Source: Streptomyces natalensis ATCC 27448
GTDB taxonomy: Bacteria; Actinomycetota; Actinomycetes; Streptomycetales; Streptomycetaceae
Length of the DNA: 47,672 nucleotides
NCBI RefSeq assembly: GCF_000935125.1
Contig: NZ_JRKI01000036.1
Span: 1-47,672 of the forward strand
Reading direction: 5' to 3'
The position numbers and the translations under genes are program-made. Under the pieces are notes generated by a model. That model ran no database searches. It saw only the letters and a list, made by a program, of their open reading frames with translations, and was not told the origin of the DNA. Below, one piece after another: positions 22,293-31,500 of this stretch. Numbering within the stretch: the first letter of the stretch is position 1; every line of letters starts with the position of its first letter.

Positions 22293-25189
22293 GGACCGTC
22301 CCCTCCCGTTGTGTCTCCTGCTGCTGTGCCGCCACCGTCGTCGCCGTCCCGCGCCGCGGTGTCGCGGCCGGTCCGGGTGCGGTGGGCGTTCTCGTCGCCG
22401 GCCGGGGCACCGGCGCCCGGCCGGTCCGCGGGTGCGGCGCCGGCCGCGAGGTCCTCGGCGTCGCGGCGGCCGCGCTGCCAGCCGCGCTGGAGCGAGGCCA
22501 TCCGGGCCCGTACGGCCTCGGCGTCGCGGTCGTCGTCGGGCTCCTCGGCCGGGTGCGGCGCGTCCTGCGGCTCGGGGGCCTGCTTGAGCTGGGGGGCGAG
22601 GCTGGCCTGGCGTACCCGGCGGGGCAGCCCGCCCGGCGCCGCCCTGGTGGGGGCGTCGGGCGCGCCGGGGGTGTCCCCTGCGGACGCCTCCCCGTCGGGG
22701 CCGGGACGAGCCTCGCTTGCCCGGGTCCGGCTCTCGTGGGCCTCGGCCCCGCGCGTGTCGCCGCTGTGGGCCGCGCCTGCGCGTGTGTCGTCCCCGCGCG
22801 TGTCGTCCCCGTGCGCCGACACGCCGTCCACCGTCCGGCCGTGGTCGGAGACCAGTACCGGCGGCTTGCGGCGGCGGGGCAGCGGGGCGAGGCCGCCGGG
22901 AGCCTGGTCGCGGGCCTGCTGGTGCTGCTCGCCGTCCGGGACCGCCGCGATACCTGGCGGTGCGGCCGGGGAGGCGGTGGGGCCGGACGGCCGGGCGGCC
23001 GGACCGCGGCGGTCCCGGTCGCGGTCGTGCTCGCGGTCCCTTCCCCCGTCGCGCTCCCGCCTGCGTTCCCGCCCCCGGAAGACGCTGTCCGGGTCGTCGT
23101 CCAGCGGGCCCAGCTCGTCCAGGCCGAGCGGCGCCTCCAGTTCGACCGGGCCGTCGATGACCCGCGGGGTACGGCCCTTCGGGAGCGCCTTCGCGCCCTG
23201 GGAGAGCGCGGCCAGCTTGCCCGCGGCGTGGTCCAGTTCGTTGCCGCCGCCGTCCGCCGGGCCCAGGGCTCCGGTGTCCTCGCGGCTGCCCTCGGAGGTC
23301 TCGGTCAGGATCGCGCCGGGGATGAAGACGACCGCGGTGGTGCCGCCGTACGGCGAGGTCTGGAGGCCGACGCGCACGCCGTGGCGCCGGGCGAGCCTGC
23401 TGACCACGAAGAGCCCGAGGCGGTCGGTGTCGGACAGCTCGAACTCGGCGGTCTCGGCGAGCCGCAGATTGCAGTCCAGCAGGATGTCGGGGGCCATGCC
23501 CAGGCCGCGGTCGTGGATTTCGAGGGTGAAGCCGTTGGAGACCCGTTCACCCAGGACCTGGACGGCGGTGTGCGGAGGGGAGAAGACGGTGGCGTTCTCC
23601 AGGAGTTCGGCGATCAGGTGGGTGAGGTCGGAGACGGCGGGGCCGTCGACCGCGAGCCGCGGCAGGCGGCGCACCTCGATCCGCTCGTAGTCCTCGACCT
23701 CGGCGACCGCCGCGCGGACCACGTCCATCAGCTGGATGGGTTTGCGCCACTGCCGGGAGGGGGCGGCTCCGGAGAGGATGACCAGGCCCTCGGCGTGCCG
23801 TCGCATGCGGGTGGTGAGGTGGTCGAGGCGGAAGAGGTCGGCGAGTTCGTCGGTGTCCTCGGTGCGCCGCTCCATCGCGTCCAGCAGGGTCAGCTGGCGG
23901 TGCAGCAGGACCTGGCTGCGGCGGGCGAGATTGACGAACACCTCGGAGACGCCGCGGCGCATATCGGCCTGTTTGACGGCCGCTTCGACGGCGGCCCGCT
24001 GGAGGGTGTTGAGCGCCTGGCCGACCTGGCCCGTCTCGTCCGGGCCGAATTCCAGCCGAGGTGCCTCGGTCTCCACATCGACCTGTTCCCCGGCCGCCAG
24101 CCGGCGCATCACGCTCGGCAGCCGCACCCCGGAGACCTCGTGGGCGGCCTTGCGCAGCCGGGTGAGGTCCTTGACGTGCCGGCTGCCGATGCGCAGCGAG
24201 ACGATGACGGAGACCAGCAGCGCGACAAAGCCCAGGACCCCGGCGACGGCGGCCCTGAGGACGACCCGGGTCGCATACGGCTCGACCCGCCGCTGGTAAC
24301 GGTCGCCGGCGTCCTTGCCCATCCGGTTGAGGTCGTCGAGCACCTTGCCCGCGGCGGCGTTCCAGCGCTCGGCGTTGACGGCCTGCGGAGCCCGCCGGGC
24401 GGCGGCCGCGAGGGCCGCGTCCTCGTACGAGGTCACCTCGCGGGCCCGGGCCGAGCGCCAGTAGTCCTCGTAGATACCGCGGTCCCTGGCGGGCAGGAGG
24501 GTGAGGTTGGTGGCGTAGAGGATGCGGCGCTCGGCGATGCGGTCGGCGAACATCCGCAGATCGTGGCGGGTCATGCTGCCGGAGGAGAGCGCCGCGGCCA
24601 TCAGCGCGTCCTCCCGGGAGAACGCCTCGCGGGCGCGGGTGATCTGCACCAGCGCGCGGGCCTGTTCGTCCAGCTCCACGCTGTCCAGGGAGTTGAGGGA
24701 GGCGAGGAAGTCATAGGTGGGGTCGGCCATGGAGTCGTACGCCTCCAGGGCCTCGTCACTGCTGACGGTGTTGTCCTCGACCTGTTTGCGCAGGTCGGAC
24801 AGGCCCGCCAGGCTTTTGACGACGGACCGCGCCCGGCCGGCGACCTCGCCGTGGAGTTCGTCGAGGATCTCGGGGTCGTGGGCGTTGCCCTTGAGGCGCA
24901 CGACGGCCCGGTCGGTGGCCCGCTCCTCCTGCCGCAGGTGGGGCAGGGCGTCGGCGCCGCGCCGGTCCGCCAGATACAGCAGGCTCTGGCGGCGCTCGCG
25001 CTGGAGGGCCTGGACGACGCCCTCGGCCGGATAGCCGACCTGCTGCATGACGTTGGCGACATCGAGCAGCTGGTTGGCCTCGCGTCCGGTGAGATACGTG
25101 GCGAACGTCCACATGGCCGTCAGGGACACCAGCGGTACGAGCAGCAACGCCACGATCTTCCGGCGGATGGACTTCCCGCGAAAGCGCAT
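22289..25189 (-). CDS. cvnA: Conservon sensor histidine-kinase-like protein CvnA (nitrate/nitrite-type sensor)
   Basis: A 966-residue membrane sensor. A first membrane segment is at about 10-32 (RRKIVALLLVPLVSLTAM), followed by a long helical extracytoplasmic NIT-type sensor. The second membrane segment is near 305-330 (AAVAGVLGFVALLVSVIVS), then a HAMP-like region. The kinase core has the N-box HLIAELLENATVFSPP, HDRGLGM and GLFVVSRLARRHGV, then PYGGTTAVVFIPG. About 350 C-terminal residues are Pro/Arg/Asp-rich and probably disordered. No canonical phospho-acceptor His motif stands out, as in other conservon kinases. The ATG at 25189 is chosen because it has GGGGAGG 4 bases upstream; the frame is open 62 codons further. 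First gene of cvnA-B-C. Confidence 0.92.
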   Translation of the reverse strand: MRFRGKSIRRKIVALLLVPLVSLTAMWTFATYLTGREANQLLDVANVMQQVGYPAEGVVQALQRERRQSLLYLADRRGADALPHLRQEERATDRAVVRLKGNAHDPEILDELHGEVAGRARSVVKSLAGLSDLRKQVEDNTVSSDEALEAYDSMADPTYDFLASLNSLDSVELDEQARALVQITRAREAFSREDALMAAALSSGSMTRHDLRMFADRIAERRILYATNLTLLPARDRGIYEDYWRSARAREVTSYEDAALAAAARRAPQAVNAERWNAAAGKVLDDLNRMGKDAGDRYQRRVEPYATRVVLRAAVAGVLGFVALLVSVIVSLRIGSRHVKDLTRLRKAAHEVSGVRLPSVMRRLAAGEQVDVETEAPRLEFGPDETGQVGQALNTLQRAAVEAAVKQADMRRGVSEVFVNLARRSQVLLHRQLTLLDAMERRTEDTDELADLFRLDHLTTRMRRHAEGLVILSGAAPSRQWRKPIQLMDVVRAAVAEVEDYERIEVRRLPRLAVDGPAVSDLTHLIAELLENATVFSPPHTAVQVLGERVSNGFTLEIHDRGLGMAPDILLDCNLRLAETAEFELSDTDRLGLFVVSRLARRHGVRVGLQTSPYGGTTAVVFIPGAILTETSEGSREDTGALGPADGGGNELDHAAGKLAALSQGAKALPKGRTPRVIDGPVELEAPLGLDELGPLDDDPDSVFRGRERRRERDGGRDREHDRDRDRRGPAARPSGPTASPAAPPGIAAVPDGEQHQQARDQAPGGLAPLPRRRKPPVLVSDHGRTVDGVSAHGDDTRGDDTRAGAAHSGDTRGAEAHESRTRASEARPGPDGEASAGDTPGAPDAPTRAAPGGLPRRVRQASLAPQLKQAPEPQDAPHPAEEPDDDRDAEAVRARMASLQRGWQRGRRDAEDLAAGAAPADRPGAGAPAGDENAHRTRTGRDTAARDGDDGGGTAAGDTTGGDGP

Positions 25190-25473
25190 GGCCTCCCCTA
25201 CGTCAACCCCGGCGCGCGGGGGCGGTGTTCCGTCAACAAACGGCGTGAGCCTACTACTGACGAGTGACCAATCCGAAGGCCCGTCCGGGCGTTGGGGCGG
25301 CGGGGCACGGCCGGGTCCTTGCGAGCGGTCCGCCGAAACGCCGTCAACCGGCCCGTGACCAGGGGTCTTCGTCACCGTACGGGCAGTGACCGGCAGCGCG
25401 GGCGGATGGCCGGATTTCCCCTACCCCGGGGAACGGCTCGCCGGAACGGTGCGTGACGATAAGGAGGGACGGG

Positions 25474-25947
25474 GTGCGACCCTGGCGGCATGTACCCGGC
25501 GAAACCCGGGCAGCCACCGAAGAGTCGGACAGGCGGGGAGAGTACGGGGAGTGTGACGCTTTCGTGGACACCGGCAGACACCCCTTGTGGGAGCAGGAGC
25601 CCCGGCCCCGGCGCCGGATGCCCGATCCGGTGCGCACGGCCGCGGTGCGCTCCGTCATCATCGTCGCGATCACGCTGATTCAGGCCATGGTGGCGTTCCT
25701 GTGCACACTGGCGGGTTCCTGGCTTGCGTTTCCTGCGGTGCTCAGCACTGTCGCCAGCACCGTGGTAGCGACCTGGGGGGTGCTGGATGTGTGGGTGACC
25801 CGCCAGGTGTGGGTGCAGCGCCACGGGGTGCAGTCACAGCCGAGCAGTACGGCACGGGAGCTGCGCCGCGAGCGGCGGCGGGCGCGCCGGGCGGCGGCGC
25901 GGGAGCCGCGGGAGGACCCCGCACGGATCGACCGCGCCGCCGCCTGA
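25474..25947 (+). CDS. Small membrane protein, two hydrophobic segments, Arg-rich tail
   Basis: Not a family I can name. From GTG 25474 it has 157 residues. A hydrophobic stretch at about 67-87 (RSVIIVAITLIQAMVAFLC) is followed by a second at about 90-110 (AFPAVLSTVASTVVATWG). The cytoplasmic tail is strongly basic (RELRRERRRARRAAARE). The start is decided by AAGGAGG at 25461-25467, six bases before GTG 25474. Later candidates (GTG 25564, ATG 25618) have no comparable site. It is divergent from cvnA across a 284-bp gap and could depend on shared regulation. Confidence 0.65.
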   Translation: MRPWRHVPGETRAATEESDRRGEYGECDAFVDTGRHPLWEQEPRPRRRMPDPVRTAAVRSVIIVAITLIQAMVAFLCTLAGSWLAFPAVLSTVASTVVATWGVLDVWVTRQVWVQRHGVQSQPSSTARELRRERRRARRAAAREPREDPARIDRAAA

Positions 25948-25957
25948 GCGCGGGTCC

Positions 25958-26287
25958 TCAGGCCGGCGCCTCCTCCCGTACGGCGGGCCGCAGCTGGATC
26001 ATTCCGTCCACGACGCCGACCTCGTGGGTGCGCACGGGCCGGCGGGCGGGCGGACAGGTCGGCGCTCCGGTGCGCAGGTCGAACAGCGCCGCATGCAGCG
26101 GGCATTCGACGAAGCAGCCCTCGGCCCAGCCCTCGGAGAGCGAGGCGTCCTGGTGGCTACAGGTGTCGTCGACGGCGTAGAGGCCGCTCTCGGTGTGGAA
26201 GACGGCGATGGCCGGTGTGGTGTCGTCGATCTCGATCCGTACGGACTCGCCCTCGGGCAGGTCCTCGATGCGGCAGACGGGAATCAT
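25958..26287 (-). CDS. Rieske-type [2Fe-2S] ferredoxin
   Basis: The 109-residue protein is a stand-alone Rieske ferredoxin. Cluster ligands are Cys-His in DDTCSHQDASL and Cys-x2-His in VECPLHAALFD, the CxH...CxxH pattern of non-haem dioxygenase ferredoxins and NirD-like proteins. It lacks membrane or signal sequences, so it acts in the cytoplasm as an electron carrier. The ATG at 26287 begins MIPVCRIEDLPEGE, a normal ferredoxin start. No oxygenase or reductase partner is adjacent. It is divergent from the IclR regulator, with an inverted repeat between them, so IclR control is likely. Confidence 0.9.
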   Translation of the reverse strand: MIPVCRIEDLPEGESVRIEIDDTTPAIAVFHTESGLYAVDDTCSHQDASLSEGWAEGCFVECPLHAALFDLRTGAPTCPPARRPVRTHEVGVVDGMIQLRPAVREEAPA

Positions 26288-26330
26288 CTGGCCCCCCTCG
26301 CGCTGATCGGTATCATGGCGTTGTGAATGA

Positions 26331-26351
26331 CGCATCGCTGAGCGCGATGCG
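26331..26351. promoter_or_regulatory. Inverted repeat between Rieske and IclR genes, possible IclR operator
   Basis: CGCATCGC and GCGATGCG are perfect 8-bp arms separated by TGAGC. It is 44 bp upstream of the Rieske ATG and 107 bp upstream of the IclR ATG. It is followed by CAAC, with a GTTG seven bases before the left arm, widening the dyad. Confidence 0.5.
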
Positions 26352-26458
26352 CAACAGAATCCAAGGCGGGGAGCGGGCCGTCAAGGGCCTTTCGGACATC
26401 TGGACGGCAGCCCTGGGAGGCGCCCCGCGCTGACCGGCGGGCGGAGACGCGCAGACCC

Positions 26459-27274
26459 ATGGCGAACAGGGCACGGACGAACGGGACGGCGGGCGAGAAC
26501 CCCGAGGAGCGGCGCGGCGGGGCGGGGTCGGTCCAGTCCGTGGACCGGGCGGTGAGCGTGCTGGAGACGCTGGCCCGGCTGGGCGAGGCCGGGGTGACGG
26601 AGATGTCCGAGGAGCTGGGCGTCCACAAGTCGACCGCGTTCCGGATCCTGGGGGTGCTGGAGAGCCGCGGGCTGGTGGGGCAGGAGAAGGAACGCGGGAA
26701 GTACTTCCTGGGCGCCGGAGTGCTGCGGCTGGCGGGCGCGGCGGCGATCCGGCTGGACATCTCGCAGGAGGGGCAGCCGGTGTGCCGGGCGCTGGCCCAT
26801 GACACCGGCGAGACCGCCAATATCGCGGTGCTGGACGGCGATGCCGCGGTCAACATCATGCAGGCGCGGGGCGCCGCCGCGGTGACCGCCTACAACTGGC
26901 TGGGCCGCCGCACCCCGTTGCACGCCACCGCCAGCGGCAAGGTGCTGCTGGCCCATCTGCCGCGGGACCGCCGCGAGGCGCTGGCCGGCCGCAAGCCGGC
27001 CCGGTTCACCGAGCACACCCTGACCACCGCGGCCGGGCTGCGGGCGCAGCTGACGGCCGCGTTCGAGGACGGATTCGCCTGCTCCACCGAGGAGTTGGAG
27101 GTCGGGCTGAACGCGGTGGCGGCGCCGGTCCGGGCGTACGACGGCGGGGTGATCGGGGCGATCGGCGTCTCGGGGCCGGCGTACCGCATGGAGCGCGCCC
27201 GGCTGCCGGAGCTGGCGGAGCGGTGCGTGCAGGCGGCGGCCGAACTCTCCCGCCGGATGGGGTACGCACAGTGA
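26459..27274 (+). CDS. IclR-family transcriptional regulator
   Basis: The 271-residue protein has a winged helix-turn-helix at about 25-85 (SVQSVDRAVSVLETLARL, VTEMSEELGVHKSTAFRIL) and the C-terminal IclR effector domain. The latter contains PLHATASGKVLLAHL, GFACSTEELEVGLNAVAAPV and IGAIGVSGPAYRM. The ATG at 26459 is the family-typical start with a short polar leader. It is flanked by the divergent Rieske gene and the downstream mycothiol-dependent dehydrogenase, which suggests these are its targets. The effector is unknown. Confidence 0.93.
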   Translation: MANRARTNGTAGENPEERRGGAGSVQSVDRAVSVLETLARLGEAGVTEMSEELGVHKSTAFRILGVLESRGLVGQEKERGKYFLGAGVLRLAGAAAIRLDISQEGQPVCRALAHDTGETANIAVLDGDAAVNIMQARGAAAVTAYNWLGRRTPLHATASGKVLLAHLPRDRREALAGRKPARFTEHTLTTAAGLRAQLTAAFEDGFACSTEELEVGLNAVAAPVRAYDGGVIGAIGVSGPAYRMERARLPELAERCVQAAAELSRRMGYAQ

Positions 27275-27367
27275 GCGGCGGGCCCGGCCGGGCCGCGTCC
27301 CAAGGCCCGTGCGGGCAGCGGCGAACCGCCTCTTGACGGATCCCTGACGGACTTCCAGCATGTCTCT

Positions 27368-27391
27368 CATGGCGCAACCCAGCGCGCCATG
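27368..27391. promoter_or_regulatory. Inverted repeat upstream of the mycothiol dehydrogenase
   Basis: CATGGCGC (27368-27375) and GCGCCATG (27384-27391) are perfect 8-bp arms 8 bp apart, lying 79-102 bp upstream of the ATG at 27470. Just beyond, GACGCCGTGCC occurs three times (27406, 27417, 27433). It may be a second site for the IclR protein, as GCGCAAC is shared with 26349-26355. Confidence 0.4.
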
Positions 27392-27469
27392 GGCAACTTT
27401 GGAGCGACGCCGTGCCGACGCCGTGCCGCGCCGACGCCGTGCCGTCCGGCGCCGCGTGAGGAGTACGCC

Positions 27470-28555
27470 ATGCCGCAGGAAGTCCGCGCCGCCGTCGCCG
27501 TCACCAAGGGCGCGCCCACCGAGATCCGCACGATCCTGGTGCCGGATCCGGGCCCGGGGGAAGCGCTGGTCGCCGTCCAGGCCTGCGGCGTGTGCCATAC
27601 CGATCTGCACTACCGCGAGGGCGCGGTCGGCGCCGACTTCCCCTATCTGCTCGGGCATGAGGCCGCGGGCGTGGTGGAGGCCGTCGGCCCCGGCGTGACC
27701 GATCCCGCCCCCGGTGACTATGTCGTGCTCGCCTGGCGGGCGCCCTGCGGCCGGTGCCGGTCCTGCCGCCGCGGCCGGCCCTGGTACTGCTTCGACTCCC
27801 GCCATGCCGCCCAGGCGATGACCCTCCCGGACGGCACCGCACTCACCGCGGCCCTGGGCATCGGCGCCTTCGCCGAGAAGACGCTGGTCGCGGCCGGGCA
27901 GGCGGTGAGGGTGGACCCCGCGGCGCGGCCCGAGGCGGCCGGGCTCATCGGCTGCGGGGTGATGGCCGGCTACGGCGCCGCCGTGCACACCGGGGCCGTC
28001 GGCAGCGGGGACACCGTCGCCGTCATCGGCTGCGGCGGCGTCGGCAACGCCGCCATCGCGGGGGCCTCGCGGGCGGGCGCCCGCCGGATCATCGCCATCG
28101 ATGTCGACGACGGCAAACTGGACGCCGCCGAGCGGTTCGGCGCCACCGACACCGTCAACTCCCGTGGTACGGACCCCATCGAGGCGGTCCGCACGCTGAC
28201 CGGCGGCCATGGCGCCGATGTCGTCATCGATGCCGTGGGCCGCCCCGAGACCTACCGGCAGGGCTTCTACCTGCGCGATCTCGCCGGAACCCTCGTCCAG
28301 GTCGGCGTGCCCGACCCCGCGATGACGATCGAGCTGCCGCTGATCGACCTCTTCTCGCGCGGCGGCGCCCTGAAGTCCTCCTGGTACGGCGACTGCCTGC
28401 CCAGCCGGGACTTCCCGGTCCTGATCGACCTCTATCTGAGCGGCAAACTCGACCTGGACCGCTTCGTGACCGCCACCATGGGCCTCGACGACCTGGAGCG
28501 GGCCTTCGCCGCGATGCAGCGCGGCGAAGGGCTGCGCTCGGTGATCGTCCTCTGA
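27470..28555 (+). CDS. mscR: S-(hydroxymethyl)mycothiol dehydrogenase (formaldehyde detoxification)
   Basis: A zinc-dependent medium-chain alcohol dehydrogenase that oxidises the formaldehyde-mycothiol adduct with NAD and can reduce S-nitrosomycothiol. The 361 residues match the family. Catalytic zinc ligands are in VQACGVCHTDLHY, LLGHEAAG and GLIGCGVMAG. The structural-zinc lobe is CGRCRSCRRGRPWYC. The NAD site is VIGCGGVGNAA. SSWYGDCLPSRDFP near the C-terminus is a family mark. The ATG at 27470 follows TGAGGAG. The metallo-beta-lactamase-fold gene often found next to it is absent here. Its stop and that of the convergent SMC-like gene are 7 bp apart within TGACGGCCCGTCA. Confidence 0.92.
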   Translation: MPQEVRAAVAVTKGAPTEIRTILVPDPGPGEALVAVQACGVCHTDLHYREGAVGADFPYLLGHEAAGVVEAVGPGVTDPAPGDYVVLAWRAPCGRCRSCRRGRPWYCFDSRHAAQAMTLPDGTALTAALGIGAFAEKTLVAAGQAVRVDPAARPEAAGLIGCGVMAGYGAAVHTGAVGSGDTVAVIGCGGVGNAAIAGASRAGARRIIAIDVDDGKLDAAERFGATDTVNSRGTDPIEAVRTLTGGHGADVVIDAVGRPETYRQGFYLRDLAGTLVQVGVPDPAMTIELPLIDLFSRGGALKSSWYGDCLPSRDFPVLIDLYLSGKLDLDRFVTATMGLDDLERAFAAMQRGEGLRSVIVL

Positions 28556-28562
28556 CGGCCCG

Positions 28563-31500
28563 TCAGTCCTCCGCGCCGTCCGCGGTGGTGTCCTCCGGTC
28601 CCGTCTCCTGCTGGGCCGGCACCTGCGGCGCCTCGTCCGGGCGGCGGTACATCCGCGTCGCCGTGATCTGCCCGTGCACCGCCTCGCCGCCCGGATCCTG
28701 CTGCGGCAGGCCCGGCCGCAGATGCTCCTCGACGCTGATGTACTTCAGCCCGGCCCGCAGGTCCGCGTCATTGCGCAACCTGATGACCAGCGGGAACTCC
28801 GCGAGCGCGGTGGTGTCGAACAGTCCGGTGGTGTAGAGCAGCTGGACGCCGAGCGCATCGGCGACGGCGCGCTGGAGCTCCAGCAGATACGTGGCGTTGG
28901 CGCGGCCGATGGGGTTGTCGAGGAACAGCGTGCCGGCGTGCCGCTGCTTGTCGCGTCCCCGGTCGTTGCTGCGCAGCGCGGCCATCGTGCAGTACAGGGC
29001 GATCGCGGCGGTCAGCAGCTGCCCGCCGGAGAACACATCGCCCATCTGCCCGACCGGCACCCGCTCGGCGCGCAGCACGGCATCCGGCTTGAGGATCTCC
29101 ACGGCCACCCCGCGCGGCAGCAGCGCCGCGCCGACCCCGCGCAGCAGCAGGGACATCCCGTCCCGCCGCAGATCGCTGTTCTTCCTGACCGCCGAACGGG
29201 TCGCCTCGTCGATGACCTCGCCCAGCCGCTCGGTGAGCGTGGCCTGATCGGGGTCCTCGAAACGGATCCGCAGGAACTCCTGCCCCGACCACTCCCCCAG
29301 CCCCTCGGGCAGCCGGGACAGCCGCTGGGCGGAGCGCAGCGTGGTGAGCGAGGACTCCACCAGGCCGCGCAGCCGGTCCACGATGGAGTCGCGGTTGCGC
29401 TCCAGCTGGGCCAGTTCGTCGGTGAGCACCCGCAGCCGGGGCGCGAACGCCTGGGCCCACTTGGCGGCGTGGTCCGGCAGGGCCGCCGCGGGCAGTTCGC
29501 GGATCTGCTGGCGGGCGGGGGTGCGGACCTGCTCGTAGCGGGTGGAGTTGGCGTGCCGGACGAGGATGTCGGAGGCCTCGCGGACCGCGGACTCGGCGGC
29601 CGAGAGGTCGGCGGCGCAGCCGCGCAGCGAACGGCGGGACTCGGCGGCGGCCTGCCGGGCCTCGGCCAGGCTGCCGGCGTACGGCTCGGTCCGCTCCTCC
29701 GCGGCGTCCTCCGCGTCCTGGTGGTCGCGCAGCAGATCGCGCAGCAGGGCCGCGGCCTCGTCGAAGCCGCTCGCCGCGTCCTCGGCGGCGCGGTGGCCGC
29801 GCAGCAGCTCTTCGTGACGGGCGCGGGCGGCCTCCAGCGCCTCGGTGGCGGTGGCCAGTTCGGCATTGGCCTCGCGCAGCAGCTCCTTGGCGCGGTCGGC
29901 GTCCGCCGGGACCAGCTCCGCGGGCAGCTCGGTGTGCACCTCGCCGTCGGTGGGCGCCAGCCGCTCGGCCTCGCCGCGCAGCCGGCCGAGCTGCTCGCTG
30001 GCGGCCGAGGCGCGCGACTCCAGCATCTGCACCAACGATTCCGCGCGGGCCGCGGCGGCCTGCCGGGACGGGCCGTCGGCGGCGTCCGGGCTCTCCAGCA
30101 GGGCCTCGGCGCGGGTGCGGACCTTGTTGGTGAGGCGGTTCAGCTCGGCCAGCGCGGCGGATTCGTCGCCCTCCGCACGGGCCTGCTCGGCGCGCAGATC
30201 GGCGCCGACGCCGACCTTCTCGTAGAGCTGGGAGGCGGCGCGGTAGGACTCGCGCAGCGCGGGCAGCGACGCGCTCGGGGCCTCGCGGGCCTCGCCCAGG
30301 TCGTCCGGTACGCCGGCGATCTCGGACCGCTCGGCGCGCAGCGCGCGGGCGGTGCGGCGGGCGTCGTCGGCGGCGCGCTGGGCGGCGCGGCGGTCCTCGT
30401 CGGCGGACCGGGCGCGGTCCACGCACTCCTCGGCGCGGGCCTCGAACTCGGCCGCCTCATCGGCCAGTTCACGCAGCCGGGACTGCCAGGTGGCGCGCTC
30501 GCGCAGCCGGTGGGCGAGCCCGGCCAGCAGATCGGCGGCCCGGCGGGCGCGCTGGGCGGCCTCCTGCCGCTCGTCGCGCACCGCCGTGGCCTCGGCGGCG
30601 GCCTCGTCGGCCTCGGCGCGGACCGTACGGGCCTCGGTCAGCTCGGCGGCGGCCGCGTCGGCGGCGGTACGGGTCTGCTCCGCGGCGGCGGCCAGCTCGG
30701 TGAGGCGGCCCTGCGGGCAGCCGGTACGCCAGGAGCCGAGGCGGGCGGCGAGGGCGCGGTCGCCGGCGAGGCGGGCGGCGAGCGCGCGGATCTCCTCGTC
30801 GCGGGCGACGGCGCGGGCGCGCAGGGTCTGCCGTTCCTCGTCGGCCGCGGACTCGTCGTGCATCGCGGGGTTCGGCGGGACCAGGAAGACGCCGGTGTCC
30901 CGGCCGTCGGGGGCGGGGGCGGGCGCGAGCAGCGCGGCGGCGGTGCCGACGGCGACCGCGGAACGGGGCAGCAGGGCGGCCTGGGCGAGCGCCTCGCGGG
31001 CCCGGGCGTGGGTGTCCGGGTCGGTGATGATCACGCCGTCGACCAGCTCGGGCCGGGCGGCGAGCACCCGGGCGTGGTCGGCCGGGTCGACGGACTGGGC
31101 GAGATAGCGCCAGCCGGGCAGGGCGGGGATGCCGTGCTCGCCCAAGTACTCGACGGCGGCGAGCACATCGGGGCCCGGGGGCAGCAGCCCGCCGTCGCCC
31201 AGCGCGCCCAGGATCCGGGAGTCGTCGGCGGCGGCCGTGCGCAGATCGAACAGCTGCCGCTCGGCGGCGGCCACCCCGTCGTCGAGGAGCTCGCGCAGCG
31301 CCTCGGCACTGCGGTCCAGCTCCTCGGCGGTCAGCGGTTCCCCAGGAGCGGACTCGGCGGAACGGGGGCCGGGCAGCCCGGCGGACCGCGCCTCGGGCAG
31401 GCCGAGGAGTTCGGCGAGCCGCGACTCGGACCCGAGGACCTCGGCGGCGCGGCGCTCGGCGTCGTGGGCGCGCTCCGTGGCCTGCGCGGCGTCCTCGGCG

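Noticed and set aside
28553..28565. Terminator in TGACGGCCCGTCA between convergent stops
   Set aside because: The dyad has only 6-bp arms and one loop base, too small to count as a terminator; it mainly reflects the two stop codons.
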